From DATMXT01 sp035560415 (GTDB taxonomy: Bacteria > Bacillota > Clostridia > Oscillospirales > Feifaniaceae), in NCBI GenBank assembly GCA_035560415.1, contig DATMZG010000011.1, positions 1 through 11,986 of the forward strand: DNA of 11,986 nucleotides, written 5' to 3'. The translations under genes were made by a program, and so were the position numbers. This document shows positions 5,739 through 11,810 of this stretch, piece by piece; position 1 is the first letter of the stretch, and each line of letters opens with the position of its first letter. The notes under the pieces were generated by a model, which saw only the letters and a program-made list of their open reading frames with translations, searched no databases and was not told the origin of the DNA.

Positions 5739-7370
5739 ATGAAGCCAAAAAAACTTCTTGCGGCAGCCGCCCTGACCCTTTTGCTGACTTTGACGGCGGG
5801 GGCCGAGGACACGACGCTCAGGGTCGGGCTGACCCACAGCGGGGGCCCCGTGGCGGGGGCAAACGCCCTGACCGAAACCGGCTACCGGCTTGGCTATTTC
5901 GGGGACGACTTCACTTTTTTCGAGCTTGCGACCCTTGAGAACCGGTTTGTCACCTTCGCCATGGACGCCCTTGTCTACATATCGGGCAACACGGTCTCGC
6001 AGACCCAAGGCAGCGGCGCCGTCGCCATCAAGCCCTACCACCTGCAAGTTGACCGCGAGTTTGAGTCGCAGTGGGAGGCGCAGGATTTTCTCGACCGCGT
6101 CTATGCGGGCGGGTTTTCCGGCGAGGGCTTTGTCGCCTATGACGAGGGGTACCGCGTGCGGCTCGACATGTACTCGACTTACGACTACGCCGCGGCAGAC
6201 GCGGCGCGCATTGAGGGCTACACCGACGGGGAGTCGGTCTCGGCCGTCGGCGCCGGAAGTCGGACCGTGACCGTCGTCGATATGAACAATTATCATATTC
6301 TCTTTGAACTGAACCCGCCCTACGGCTATCCTGCGGCATATCCCATGAATGAAGAAGACGGCGAGACCCTGAAAAACGGCCAGTTCTATTACCGGGGCGC
6401 CTTTGAGTTCCAGCGGGACGGCGGCGGGGTGACGCTTGTCAACGTCGTTGAGATGTCCGACTATCTCAAAGGGGTGCTGCCCTATGAGATGAGCGGCACA
6501 TGGCCCCTTGAAGCCCTCAAGGCGCAGGCCCTTTGCGCCCGCACTTACGCCATCAGCTCGAAGGGCAAGCACGCGAAGCTCGGGTATGACCTGTGCAACA
6601 CCGACAACTGTCAGGTCTACTACGGCACGGCCAGAGAGACCGACGTCGTCGTGCAGGCCGTCGAGGAGACGGCGGGCGAAATCATCACTTATGGCGGCAA
6701 GCCGATTTCCACCTATTACTTCTCGTCGTCGGGCGGCTACACCGAGTCGGCCCAAAACGCCTGGGGCGGAACGACCGCCCCATACTGTCAGGCGGTCGAG
6801 GACACCTATGAGGACCCGAACGTCATCACCCACTACTCCACGACTTTGACGCTCGACGACCTCACGAAGTTTGCCGATTCCGTAGGTGCAAACATCGGCG
6901 CCGTGACCGATTTCTACGTCTCGGAGTACACGGTGCCGGCCCACAATGTCTACGCGGTGACTTTTGTCGGCACAAAGGGCAGCTATACCGTCTCGAAGAC
7001 CGACAATGTGCGCATTAAGCTCAACAAGTACGTGCGAAGCGCCCGGTTTGATATCTTTCCGGCCATTGAGCTCTTTGTCAACGCAGGCACGGTGCTCGAC
7101 GTCTCGCCGGCCTCGGCCTACGTCATCACGGGCACGGGGGACGTGGCGCAGATGGACGTCGGCGTCAGGGACATCACGCTGCTCACTGCCGCAGGCCTTG
7201 AAAAAGTCCCGGCCGACGGGGGCACCTATACGATTGCCGGGGCGGGGCTCGGCCACAACGTCGGCATGAGCCAGTACGGCGCCAAGAGCATGGCCGAGCA
7301 GGGATTTTCCTACAGCGACATCATTTATCACTACTTCACGGATATTGAGATTCAAAGCACCGGAGACTGA
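5739..7370 (+). CDS. Secreted SpoIID/LytB-domain protein with SPOR-like N-terminal region
   Basis: SpoIID/LytB proteins are lytic transglycosylases that cut glycan strands lacking stem peptides; SpoIID does this during forespore engulfment. The 543-residue product starts with a clear signal peptide or anchor (basic KPKK, then hydrophobic to about 20, AGA-ED at 20-24). Residues about 97-160 resemble a SPOR domain, a fold that binds denuded glycan (EAQDFLDR, then AYDEGYRVRL). The SpoIID domain runs from about 220 to 535. GVLPYEM (245-251) carries the expected catalytic glutamate E250, followed by WPLEALKAQALCARTYA; GHNVGMSQYGA (505-515) and the final Y-x-x-I-I-x-x-Y-F-T are the standard C-terminal block. 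Cysteines at 286 and 291 with H278 recall the zinc site reported for C. difficile SpoIID. It is longer than typical SpoIID and could be a vegetative wall enzyme. It lies 36 bases after the ATPase-like gene and ends with tandem stops, TGA TAA. Confidence 0.9.
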   Translation: MKPKKLLAAAALTLLLTLTAGAEDTTLRVGLTHSGGPVAGANALTETGYRLGYFGDDFTFFELATLENRFVTFAMDALVYISGNTVSQTQGSGAVAIKPYHLQVDREFESQWEAQDFLDRVYAGGFSGEGFVAYDEGYRVRLDMYSTYDYAAADAARIEGYTDGESVSAVGAGSRTVTVVDMNNYHILFELNPPYGYPAAYPMNEEDGETLKNGQFYYRGAFEFQRDGGGVTLVNVVEMSDYLKGVLPYEMSGTWPLEALKAQALCARTYAISSKGKHAKLGYDLCNTDNCQVYYGTARETDVVVQAVEETAGEIITYGGKPISTYYFSSSGGYTESAQNAWGGTTAPYCQAVEDTYEDPNVITHYSTTLTLDDLTKFADSVGANIGAVTDFYVSEYTVPAHNVYAVTFVGTKGSYTVSKTDNVRIKLNKYVRSARFDIFPAIELFVNAGTVLDVSPASAYVITGTGDVAQMDVGVRDITLLTAAGLEKVPADGGTYTIAGAGLGHNVGMSQYGAKSMAEQGFSYSDIIYHYFTDIEIQSTGD

Positions 7371-7415
7371 TAAGGCGGCGCGCGCCCGCCACAATACACG
7401 ATAGGACCTGATTGT

Positions 7416-8438
7416 TTGAAGAAAAGCGATTTTTATTACGACCTGCCGGAGGAGCTCATCGCCCAGACGCCGCTTGAAAGACGCGACGCCTCCCGGCTTC
7501 TCACTCTCGACAAAGCGACGGGGGAGGTGGGCCACGCCGTCTTCTCGGAGCTGCCGGACCTCCTGCGCCCCGGCGACATCCTCGTGCGAAACGACAGCAG
7601 GGTCATTCCTGCCCGCATTTTTGGCGTTCGGGCGTCGGGCCCCGCCGCGGTGGAGTTTTTGCTGCTGCGGGACCGCGGCGAAGGGGTCTGGGAGTGCATG
7701 GTGCGCCCCGGCAAAAAAGCCCGTGCGGGGCAGTCCTTCTCCTTTGGGGGCGTGCTTGAAGGCGAGGTGCTTGAGACCATCGAAGGCGGCCTTCGGCTCG
7801 TGCGCTTTTCGAAGTCCGGCCTTGACCTCATGAACACCTTGGAGGAGATTGGCCGTATGCCGCTTCCCCCCTATATCCACGAGGAGCTCAGGGAAAACGA
7901 GCGGTATCAGACGGTCTACGCCGTAAAGCCGGGCTCGGCCGCGGCGCCGACGGCGGGGCTCCACTTCACGCCGGAGCTTTTAGACCGGATTTCGGCCATG
8001 GGTATAGGTGTCGTCTCAGTCACGCTGCACGTCGGCATCGGCACGTTTCGCCCCGTCAAGGAGGACGAGGTGGAGGCCCACCACATGCACTCCGAGTGGT
8101 GCTCGGTCTCGCCCCAGACGGCCGCCGCCGTCAACGCAGTAAGAGCGGCGGGCGGCAGGGTCATCTGTGTCGGCACCACCAGCTGCCGCACCGTCGAGTC
8201 CATGACCGAGGGCGGCAGGCTTATATCCGGCACGCGGGACACCGACATCTTCATCTACCCGCCCTATGAGTTTAAAATGACCGACGCCCTCATCACGAAT
8301 TTCCACCTGCCCGAGAGCACGCTGCTCATGCTGGTCTCGGCTTTGTCCTCCCGCGAGCGCATCCTTGCCGCCTACAAAGAGGCCGTAAAAGAGCGGTACC
8401 GCTTTTTCTCCTTTGGAGACGCCATGTTCATCTACTGA
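7416..8438 (+). CDS. queA: S-adenosylmethionine:tRNA ribosyltransferase-isomerase QueA
   Basis: QueA transfers and rearranges the ribose of SAM onto preQ1 at position 34 of tRNAs with GUN anticodons, giving epoxyqueuosine. The 340-residue protein has the whole family pattern: DFYYDLPEELIAQ-P near the start, LVRNDSRVIPAR (56-67), RPGKKARAG (97-105), MPLPPYI (148-154), YQTVYA (164-169) followed by PTAGLHFT (178-185), LHVGIGTFRPV (204-214), VGTTSCRTVES (252-262), ITNFHLPESTLLMLVSA (293-309) and FFSFGDAMFIY at the end. The usual YPGYxF is YPPYEF here, a small departure. The start is a TTG at 7416: the protein begins MKKSDFYYDLP as homologues do, and AGGA (7403-7406) is nine bases upstream. It is followed by tgt, the preceding step of the same pathway, 45 bases downstream. 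Confidence 0.97.
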   Translation: MKKSDFYYDLPEELIAQTPLERRDASRLLTLDKATGEVGHAVFSELPDLLRPGDILVRNDSRVIPARIFGVRASGPAAVEFLLLRDRGEGVWECMVRPGKKARAGQSFSFGGVLEGEVLETIEGGLRLVRFSKSGLDLMNTLEEIGRMPLPPYIHEELRENERYQTVYAVKPGSAAAPTAGLHFTPELLDRISAMGIGVVSVTLHVGIGTFRPVKEDEVEAHHMHSEWCSVSPQTAAAVNAVRAAGGRVICVGTTSCRTVESMTEGGRLISGTRDTDIFIYPPYEFKMTDALITNFHLPESTLLMLVSALSSRERILAAYKEAVKERYRFFSFGDAMFIY

Positions 8439-8446
8439 AAATACGC

Positions 8447-8469
8447 CCGGCGCGAATCTTTCGCGCCGG
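8447..8469 (+). promoter_or_regulatory. Strong GC hairpin in the queA-tgt spacer
   Basis: CCGGCGCGAA (8447-8456) pairs perfectly with TTCGCGCCGG (8460-8469), a 10-bp stem closed by three bases. No T tract follows and the tgt ribosome site starts a few bases downstream, so it is unlikely to end transcription. An mRNA-processing or stability element, or a translational insulator between the two genes, fits better. Confidence 0.55.
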
Positions 8470-8483
8470 AGTTTAGGAGTGCC

Positions 8484-9584
8484 ATGTTTGAACTGCTGAA
8501 AACCGACGGGGCCGCAAGACTTGGGCGCATGACAACAAAGGACGGCGTCATTGAGACGCCGGTCTTCATGAACGTCGGCACGGTGGCCGCCATCAAGGGG
8601 GCCGTCTCGTCCAGAGACCTTGCCGCCCTCAAATGCCAGGTCGAGCTCTGCAACACCTACCACCTCCACCTGCGCCCCGGCGACGAGATTGTGGCCCGCA
8701 GGGGAGGGCTTCGGCCCTTCATGGGCTGGGAGGGGCCGGTGCTGACCGACAGCGGCGGCTTTCAGGTCTTTTCGCTCGCCAAGCTCCGGGACATCACGGA
8801 GGAAGGGGTCACTTTCGCCTCCCACATCGACGGGCGGCGCATATTCATGGGCCCCGAGGAGAGCATGAGAATACAGGGCAACCTCGGCTCCACCATCGCC
8901 ATGGCCTTTGACGAGTGCGTGGAAAACCCGGCGCCGAGGGAATATATCGGGATGAGCGCCGACCGCACGCTGCGGTGGGCGGCCCGCTGCAAGGCGGCGG
9001 TCACGCAGGGGCAGCTGCTCTTTGGCATCAATCAGGGCGGCACTTACTCCGACATCCGAATTGAAAACGCAAAAAGGCTTGTCGACATCGGGTTTGACGG
9101 CTACGCCGTCGGCGGCCTTGCCGTCGGCGAGGAGGTCCCCGTCATGTACGGCATCCTTGAGGACGTGCTGCCGCACCTCCCGAAGGACGCGCCCCGCTAT
9201 TTGATGGGGGTCGGCACCCCCGGCAACATCCTCGAGGCCGTCGCCCGCGGCGTCGACTTCTTCGACTGCGTCATGCCGGCCCGAAACGCCCGGCACGGCC
9301 ACATCAATACATGGTCGGGCATCCTCAACATCAACAACGCCAAATACGGGGAGGATGACTCGCCCCTTGACCCCATGTGCGACTGCCCGACCTGCCGCGG
9401 CTATTCGCGCGCCTACCTGCGGCACCTCAAAAAGGCGGAGGAGATGCTCTACATGCGCCTTGCCGTCATGCACAACCTCTATTTTTACAACACGCTGATG
9501 GAGCGCATTCGGGGCATGATAGAAGTCGGGGAGTACGGGCGGCTCTGCGAAAAGCTGCTGCCGGTGCTCGACAGGAGGATTTGA
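8484..9584 (+). CDS. tgt: tRNA-guanine transglycosylase Tgt
   Basis: Tgt swaps guanine 34 of tRNA-Asp, -Asn, -His and -Tyr for a 7-deazaguanine base. The 366-residue protein keeps all the key residues of the bacterial enzyme: D89 in DSGGFQ (general base), D143-E144-C145, Q184 in GINQGG, GGLAVGE (210-216), and the nucleophile D261 in DCVMPARNARHG. The zinc site is C299, C301 and C304 (CDCPTC) with H330. The offset to Zymomonas mobilis numbering is constant within each half (13, then 19), so the core is intact. C145 and V214 correspond to the cysteine and valine that favour preQ1; the eukaryotic queuine enzyme has valine and glycine there. That points to the full bacterial pathway, consistent with queA just upstream. 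TAGGAG (8474-8479) lies four bases before the ATG, a short spacing. The next gene starts one base after the stop. Confidence 0.97.
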   Translation: MFELLKTDGAARLGRMTTKDGVIETPVFMNVGTVAAIKGAVSSRDLAALKCQVELCNTYHLHLRPGDEIVARRGGLRPFMGWEGPVLTDSGGFQVFSLAKLRDITEEGVTFASHIDGRRIFMGPEESMRIQGNLGSTIAMAFDECVENPAPREYIGMSADRTLRWAARCKAAVTQGQLLFGINQGGTYSDIRIENAKRLVDIGFDGYAVGGLAVGEEVPVMYGILEDVLPHLPKDAPRYLMGVGTPGNILEAVARGVDFFDCVMPARNARHGHINTWSGILNINNAKYGEDDSPLDPMCDCPTCRGYSRAYLRHLKKAEEMLYMRLAVMHNLYFYNTLMERIRGMIEVGEYGRLCEKLLPVLDRRI

Positions 9585-9585
9585 G

Positions 9586-10296
9586 GTGTACAGTCTCCTC
9601 GCCGAGTATTACGACGAGCTCATGGAAGTCGACTACGGGGCCTTTTTCATCTATTATAAAGAGGTCTGGGCCCGGTACGGCCTGACGCCGCAAATTGTCC
9701 TCGACCTCGCCTGCGGCACCGGCAGCATGGCAAAGCTCTATGAGGCGGAGTACGACGTCATCGGCGTCGACATCTCGCCCGAAATGCTCTCAAAGGCGAG
9801 GGAAAAGCTCTCACCCGGGACGCTTCTGCTGAATATGGACATGCGCGCCCTCGACCTCTACGGCACCATAGACGCCTGCTGCTGCACGCTCGACGGCTTT
9901 GGCAGCATGCTTAACGAGGAGGATTTCCTCAAAGCCCTCTCGGGCGTGAATCTTTTCCTGTCGCCCGGCGGCATTCTGATTTTCGACCTCATCACGCCCG
10001 CGAAGTTCAAGGGCGAGCTCGACGGCAGCGCCTACTTTTATGACACAAAAAAGGTCTCCTGCGTCTGGCGCAGCGCCCTCGAAGGGCCTCTATGCAATTT
10101 TTATCTGACTTATTTCATTTTACGGGGGGACTGTTACACCCGCCGGGACGAGGCGTGGGACGAGCGGGTCTGGAGCCGCCCTGAGGTGGAAGCCCTCATC
10201 GCCGCCTCCGGCATGGAGCTCCTCGAAGTCAGAGAAGACGAAGGCCGCATGTTTTTTGTCTGCCGCAAGGGCGGCAAAACCGGCAACTGGAACTGA
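9586..10296 (+). CDS. Class I SAM-dependent methyltransferase
   Basis: This 236-residue protein has the Rossmann-type methyltransferase fold: motif I VLDLACGTG (38-46) binds SAM, VDIS (61-64) ends strand 2 with the ribose-binding aspartate D62, D85 lies in the motif near the adenine pocket, and LSPGGILIFDL (125-135) is the post-core strand. The N-terminal Y-x-x-L-A-x-Y-Y-D-x-L-M is typical of small Firmicute enzymes of the Methyltransf_25/11 type. The substrate is unknown; the neighbouring tgt and tRNA genes hint at RNA, but such genes are widespread and context is weak. The start is GTG at 9586, one base after the tgt stop, with AGGAGGA (9573-9579) inside the tgt 3' end six bases upstream, so the two genes are translationally linked. 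Cysteines at 98-100 form an unusual CCC run inside strand 4. Confidence 0.9.
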   Translation: MYSLLAEYYDELMEVDYGAFFIYYKEVWARYGLTPQIVLDLACGTGSMAKLYEAEYDVIGVDISPEMLSKAREKLSPGTLLLNMDMRALDLYGTIDACCCTLDGFGSMLNEEDFLKALSGVNLFLSPGGILIFDLITPAKFKGELDGSAYFYDTKKVSCVWRSALEGPLCNFYLTYFILRGDCYTRRDEAWDERVWSRPEVEALIAASGMELLEVREDEGRMFFVCRKGGKTGNWN

Positions 10297-10307
10297 AATA
10301 CACTGGA

Positions 10308-10321
10308 GGATACAGGATACA
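10308..10321 (+). repeat. Tandem 7-base repeat duplicating the hslO ribosome site
   Basis: GGATACA is repeated head to tail (10308-10314 and 10315-10321) just before hslO. The second copy gives AGGA (10314-10317), seven bases before the ATG at 10325. The first overlaps a better GGAGGA (10305-10310), 14 bases away, too far for efficient use. It looks like a small tandem duplication that moved the stronger site out of register. Confidence 0.55.
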
Positions 10322-10324
10322 ATC

Positions 10325-11194
10325 ATGAATAACTATATTTCCATGCTCTCGGAAGACGGGTATGTGCTGGCCATGGCCATGGACTCGACGGCAATCTGCG
10401 AGGAGGCGCGCCGCATTCACGGCGCAACGCCGGTCGCGGCGGCGGCTTTGGGGCGCACCCTGACGGCGGCCTCCCTCATGGGCGGAACCCTCAAAGTCCC
10501 GGACGGCTCGCTGACCCTGCGCATCAAGGGCGACGGGCCTCTGGGCGGTGTTTTGGCGGTCTCGGACGCACTCGGCAACGTCCGGGGCTACTGCAACGAC
10601 CCCACGGTGGAGCTGCCCTTAAACGCCGCCGGCAAGCTCGACGTCGCGGGGGCAGTCGGCAGGGAGGGCTATGTCTCAGTCGTCAAGGACCTGCGCATGA
10701 AGGAGCCCTACGTCGGCCAGACCCCCATCGTCACGGGCGAAATCGCCGAGGACGTCGCGGCCTATCTGCTGCAAAGCGAGCAGACCCCGTCGGCCGTGGC
10801 CTTAGGCGTTTTAATTGACCGCGACTACACCGTCAAAGCCGCGGGCGGCTATCTCATTTCGCCGCTGCCCGGCTGCCCCGAAGAGGTGCTCTCGCGCCTT
10901 GAGGCGGCCGTCTGCACCGCGGACCCCGTGACCGACATGCTCTGCGAGGGCATGGCGCCGAAAACCGTTTTGAATGTCCTGCTGCCGGGCTTTAAACTGC
11001 AAACGCTTTCGGAGGGCGAGCGCATCTACCGCTGCGGCTGCTCGGCCGCGAGAGTCGAGCGCGCCCTCATTTCGCTCGGCCGCGAAGAGCTGTTAAAGCT
11101 TGCCGACGAGCGCCCCGAGACCGAGGTGCTCTGTGAATTTTGCCGCAAATCTTACCTGTTTACGAACAGTCAGCTGCGTGCCCTCATAGGATAA
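10325..11194 (+). CDS. hslO: Hsp33 redox-regulated molecular chaperone HslO
   Basis: Hsp33 is a cytosolic holdase switched on by oxidants: reduced, its four cysteines bind zinc and hold it inactive; disulphide formation releases the zinc and unfolds the linker, exposing client-binding surfaces. The 289-residue protein has the N-terminal chaperone domain (typical GDGPLGGVLAVSD at 69-81 and GYCNDPTVELPL at 88-99) and the C-terminal switch, CGC (237-239) and CEFC (270-273), with 30 residues between, as expected. I chose the ATG at 10325 because homologues start near this point and it has its own ribosome site; the reading frame is open upstream to 10256, overlapping the previous gene, but that extension is unlike the family. 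No terminator follows; the tRNA promoter begins 30 bases after the stop. Confidence 0.96.
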   Translation: MNNYISMLSEDGYVLAMAMDSTAICEEARRIHGATPVAAAALGRTLTAASLMGGTLKVPDGSLTLRIKGDGPLGGVLAVSDALGNVRGYCNDPTVELPLNAAGKLDVAGAVGREGYVSVVKDLRMKEPYVGQTPIVTGEIAEDVAAYLLQSEQTPSAVALGVLIDRDYTVKAAGGYLISPLPGCPEEVLSRLEAAVCTADPVTDMLCEGMAPKTVLNVLLPGFKLQTLSEGERIYRCGCSAARVERALISLGREELLKLADERPETEVLCEFCRKSYLFTNSQLRALIG

Positions 11195-11223
11195 ATTTAT
11201 ACCGACTTTATTTCAAATAAGAC

Positions 11224-11252
11224 TTGACAGAAATGCGCCCATCAAGTACAAT
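11224..11252 (+). promoter_or_regulatory. Strong sigma-A promoter of the tRNA operon
   Basis: A perfect -35, TTGACA (11224-11229), and TACAAT (11247-11252, 5 of 6) are exactly 17 bases apart. The 28 bases upstream are AT-rich (with TTATTTCAAATAA at 11208-11220), resembling an UP element as often found at stable-RNA promoters. The transcript would start near 11259, about 26 bases before tRNA-Val. Confidence 0.88.
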
Positions 11253-11284
11253 AATCCATGTCGCCTGACGCAAAAGCCACGCGA

Positions 11285-11360
11285 GGGAGCTTAGCTCAGC
11301 TGGGAGAGCACTTGCCTTACAAGCAAGGGGTCACAGGTTCGAGCCCTGTAGTTCCCACCA
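11285..11360 (+). tRNA. tRNA-Val (anticodon UAC)
   Basis: A complete 76-base cloverleaf with encoded CCA. The acceptor stem pairs GGGAGCT with AGTTCCC (one G-U). The anticodon stem CTTGC/GCAAG encloses loop CTTACAA, giving anticodon TAC at 11318-11320, which reads GUA and other valine codons. The T loop is the usual TTCGAGC. First gene of the operon. Confidence 0.97.
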
Positions 11361-11369
11361 CCATTATAC

Positions 11370-11447
11370 GGCCCGGTAGTTCAGTTGGTTTAGAACGCTA
11401 GCCTGTCACGCTAGAGGTCGAGGGTTCGAGCCCCTTCCGGGTCGCCA
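11370..11447 (+). tRNA. tRNA-Asp (anticodon GUC)
   Basis: A complete 78-base tRNA with encoded CCA. The acceptor stem pairs GGCCCGG with CCGGGTC (one G-U), discriminator G as expected for aspartate. The anticodon stem CTAGC/GCTAG encloses CTGTCAC, anticodon GTC at 11405-11407. The D loop (AGTTGGTTTA) is one base longer than the common 9-base form. Its G34 is a substrate of the Tgt/QueA pathway encoded upstream. Confidence 0.97.
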
Positions 11448-11453
11448 ATGTTT

Positions 11454-11529
11454 GCCTCTGTAGCTCAGCTGGTAGAGCAGGGGACTGAAAATCCCCGTGT
11501 CGGTGGTTCGACTCCGCCCGGAGGCACCA
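11454..11529 (+). tRNA. tRNA-Phe (anticodon GAA)
   Basis: A complete 76-base tRNA with encoded CCA. The acceptor stem pairs GCCTCTG with CGGAGGC, discriminator A. The anticodon stem GGGGA/TCCCC encloses CTGAAAA, anticodon GAA at 11487-11489. Only six bases separate it from tRNA-Asp. Confidence 0.97.
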
Positions 11530-11530
11530 A

Positions 11531-11548
11531 GCCGGTCAGCAGACCGGC
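11531..11548 (+). other. Spacer hairpin between tRNA-Phe and tRNA-Gly
   Basis: GCCGGTC (11531-11537) pairs perfectly with GACCGGC (11542-11548) around AGCA, filling most of the 24-base spacer. With no T tract it is probably a structure that keeps the flanking tRNAs folding separately or guides RNase processing. Confidence 0.6.
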
Positions 11549-11553
11549 GTCAT

Positions 11554-11629
11554 GCGGATGTAGCTCATCTGGTAGAGCGCGACCTTGCCAAGGTCGAGGT
11601 AGCGAGTTCGAGCCTCGTCATCCGCTCCA
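11554..11629 (+). tRNA. tRNA-Gly (anticodon GCC)
   Basis: A complete 76-base tRNA with encoded CCA. The acceptor stem pairs GCGGATG with CATCCGC, discriminator T as expected for glycine. The anticodon stem CGACC/GGTCG encloses TTGCCAA, anticodon GCC at 11587-11589, reading GGC and GGU. Confidence 0.97.
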
Positions 11630-11638
11630 GCCAAAAAT

Positions 11639-11662
11639 ACGGCAGGGGAGTTCTCCTGCCGT
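11639..11662 (+). other. Spacer hairpin between tRNA-Gly and tRNA-Cys
   Basis: ACGGCAGG (11639-11646) pairs with CCTGCCGT (11655-11662), and the stem can extend inwards through a G-U pair. It occupies the middle of a 41-base spacer and has no following T tract, so it is a candidate processing or insulating structure, like the preceding spacer hairpin but unrelated in sequence. Confidence 0.6.
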
Positions 11663-11670
11663 CAGCCCAT

Positions 11671-11745
11671 GGCGCCATAGCCAAGTGGTAAGGCAGCGGA
11701 CTGCAAATCCGCGATTCTCCGGTTCAAATCCGGATGGCGCCTCCA
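11671..11745 (+). tRNA. tRNA-Cys (anticodon GCA)
   Basis: A complete 75-base tRNA with encoded CCA. The acceptor stem pairs GGCGCCA with TGGCGCC, discriminator T (U73), the main cysteine identity element. The anticodon stem GCGGA/TCCGC encloses CTGCAAA, anticodon GCA at 11703-11705. Last gene of the operon. Confidence 0.97.
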
Positions 11746-11753
11746 CGCACGAG

Positions 11754-11798
11754 AGAACATTCTTATGTCGTAAAAGTCATAAGAATGTTCTTGTTTTT
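11754..11798 (+). terminator. Terminator of the tRNA operon
   Basis: A perfect 14-bp stem pairs AGAACATTCTTATG (11754-11767) with CATAAGAATGTTCT (11778-11791), with a 10-base loop, followed by TTGTTTTT and a second T run at 11804-11810. The stem is AT-rich but long, and it begins nine bases after tRNA-Cys. Confidence 0.9.
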
Positions 11799-11810
11799 AT
11801 GCCTTTTTTT

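Noticed and set aside
7374..7390. GC-rich inverted repeat GGCGG/CCGCC between the SpoIID/LytB gene and queA
   Set aside because: It has only a five-pair outer stem, several alternative foldings because of the CGCGCGC core, and no T tract. It cannot be called a terminator from sequence.
5358..7964. Very long open frame (868 codons) on the minus strand across the SpoIID/LytB gene
   Set aside because: It lies opposite three well-supported genes and crosses their boundaries. Its product is a low-complexity mix of R, G, A, V, H and D with no recognisable domain. GC-rich codon use on the plus strand removes antisense stops; this is a shadow frame.
8016..9473. Minus-strand open frame of 485 codons opposite queA and tgt
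   Set aside because: It covers the well-recognised queA and tgt coding sequences on the other strand, has no recognisable motifs, and is explained by the same GC bias.
10256..10324. Upstream extension of hslO into the methyltransferase gene
   Set aside because: The extra 23 residues overlap the end of the previous gene in another frame, have no suitable ribosome site, and do not look like Hsp33, which starts at the ATG at 10325.
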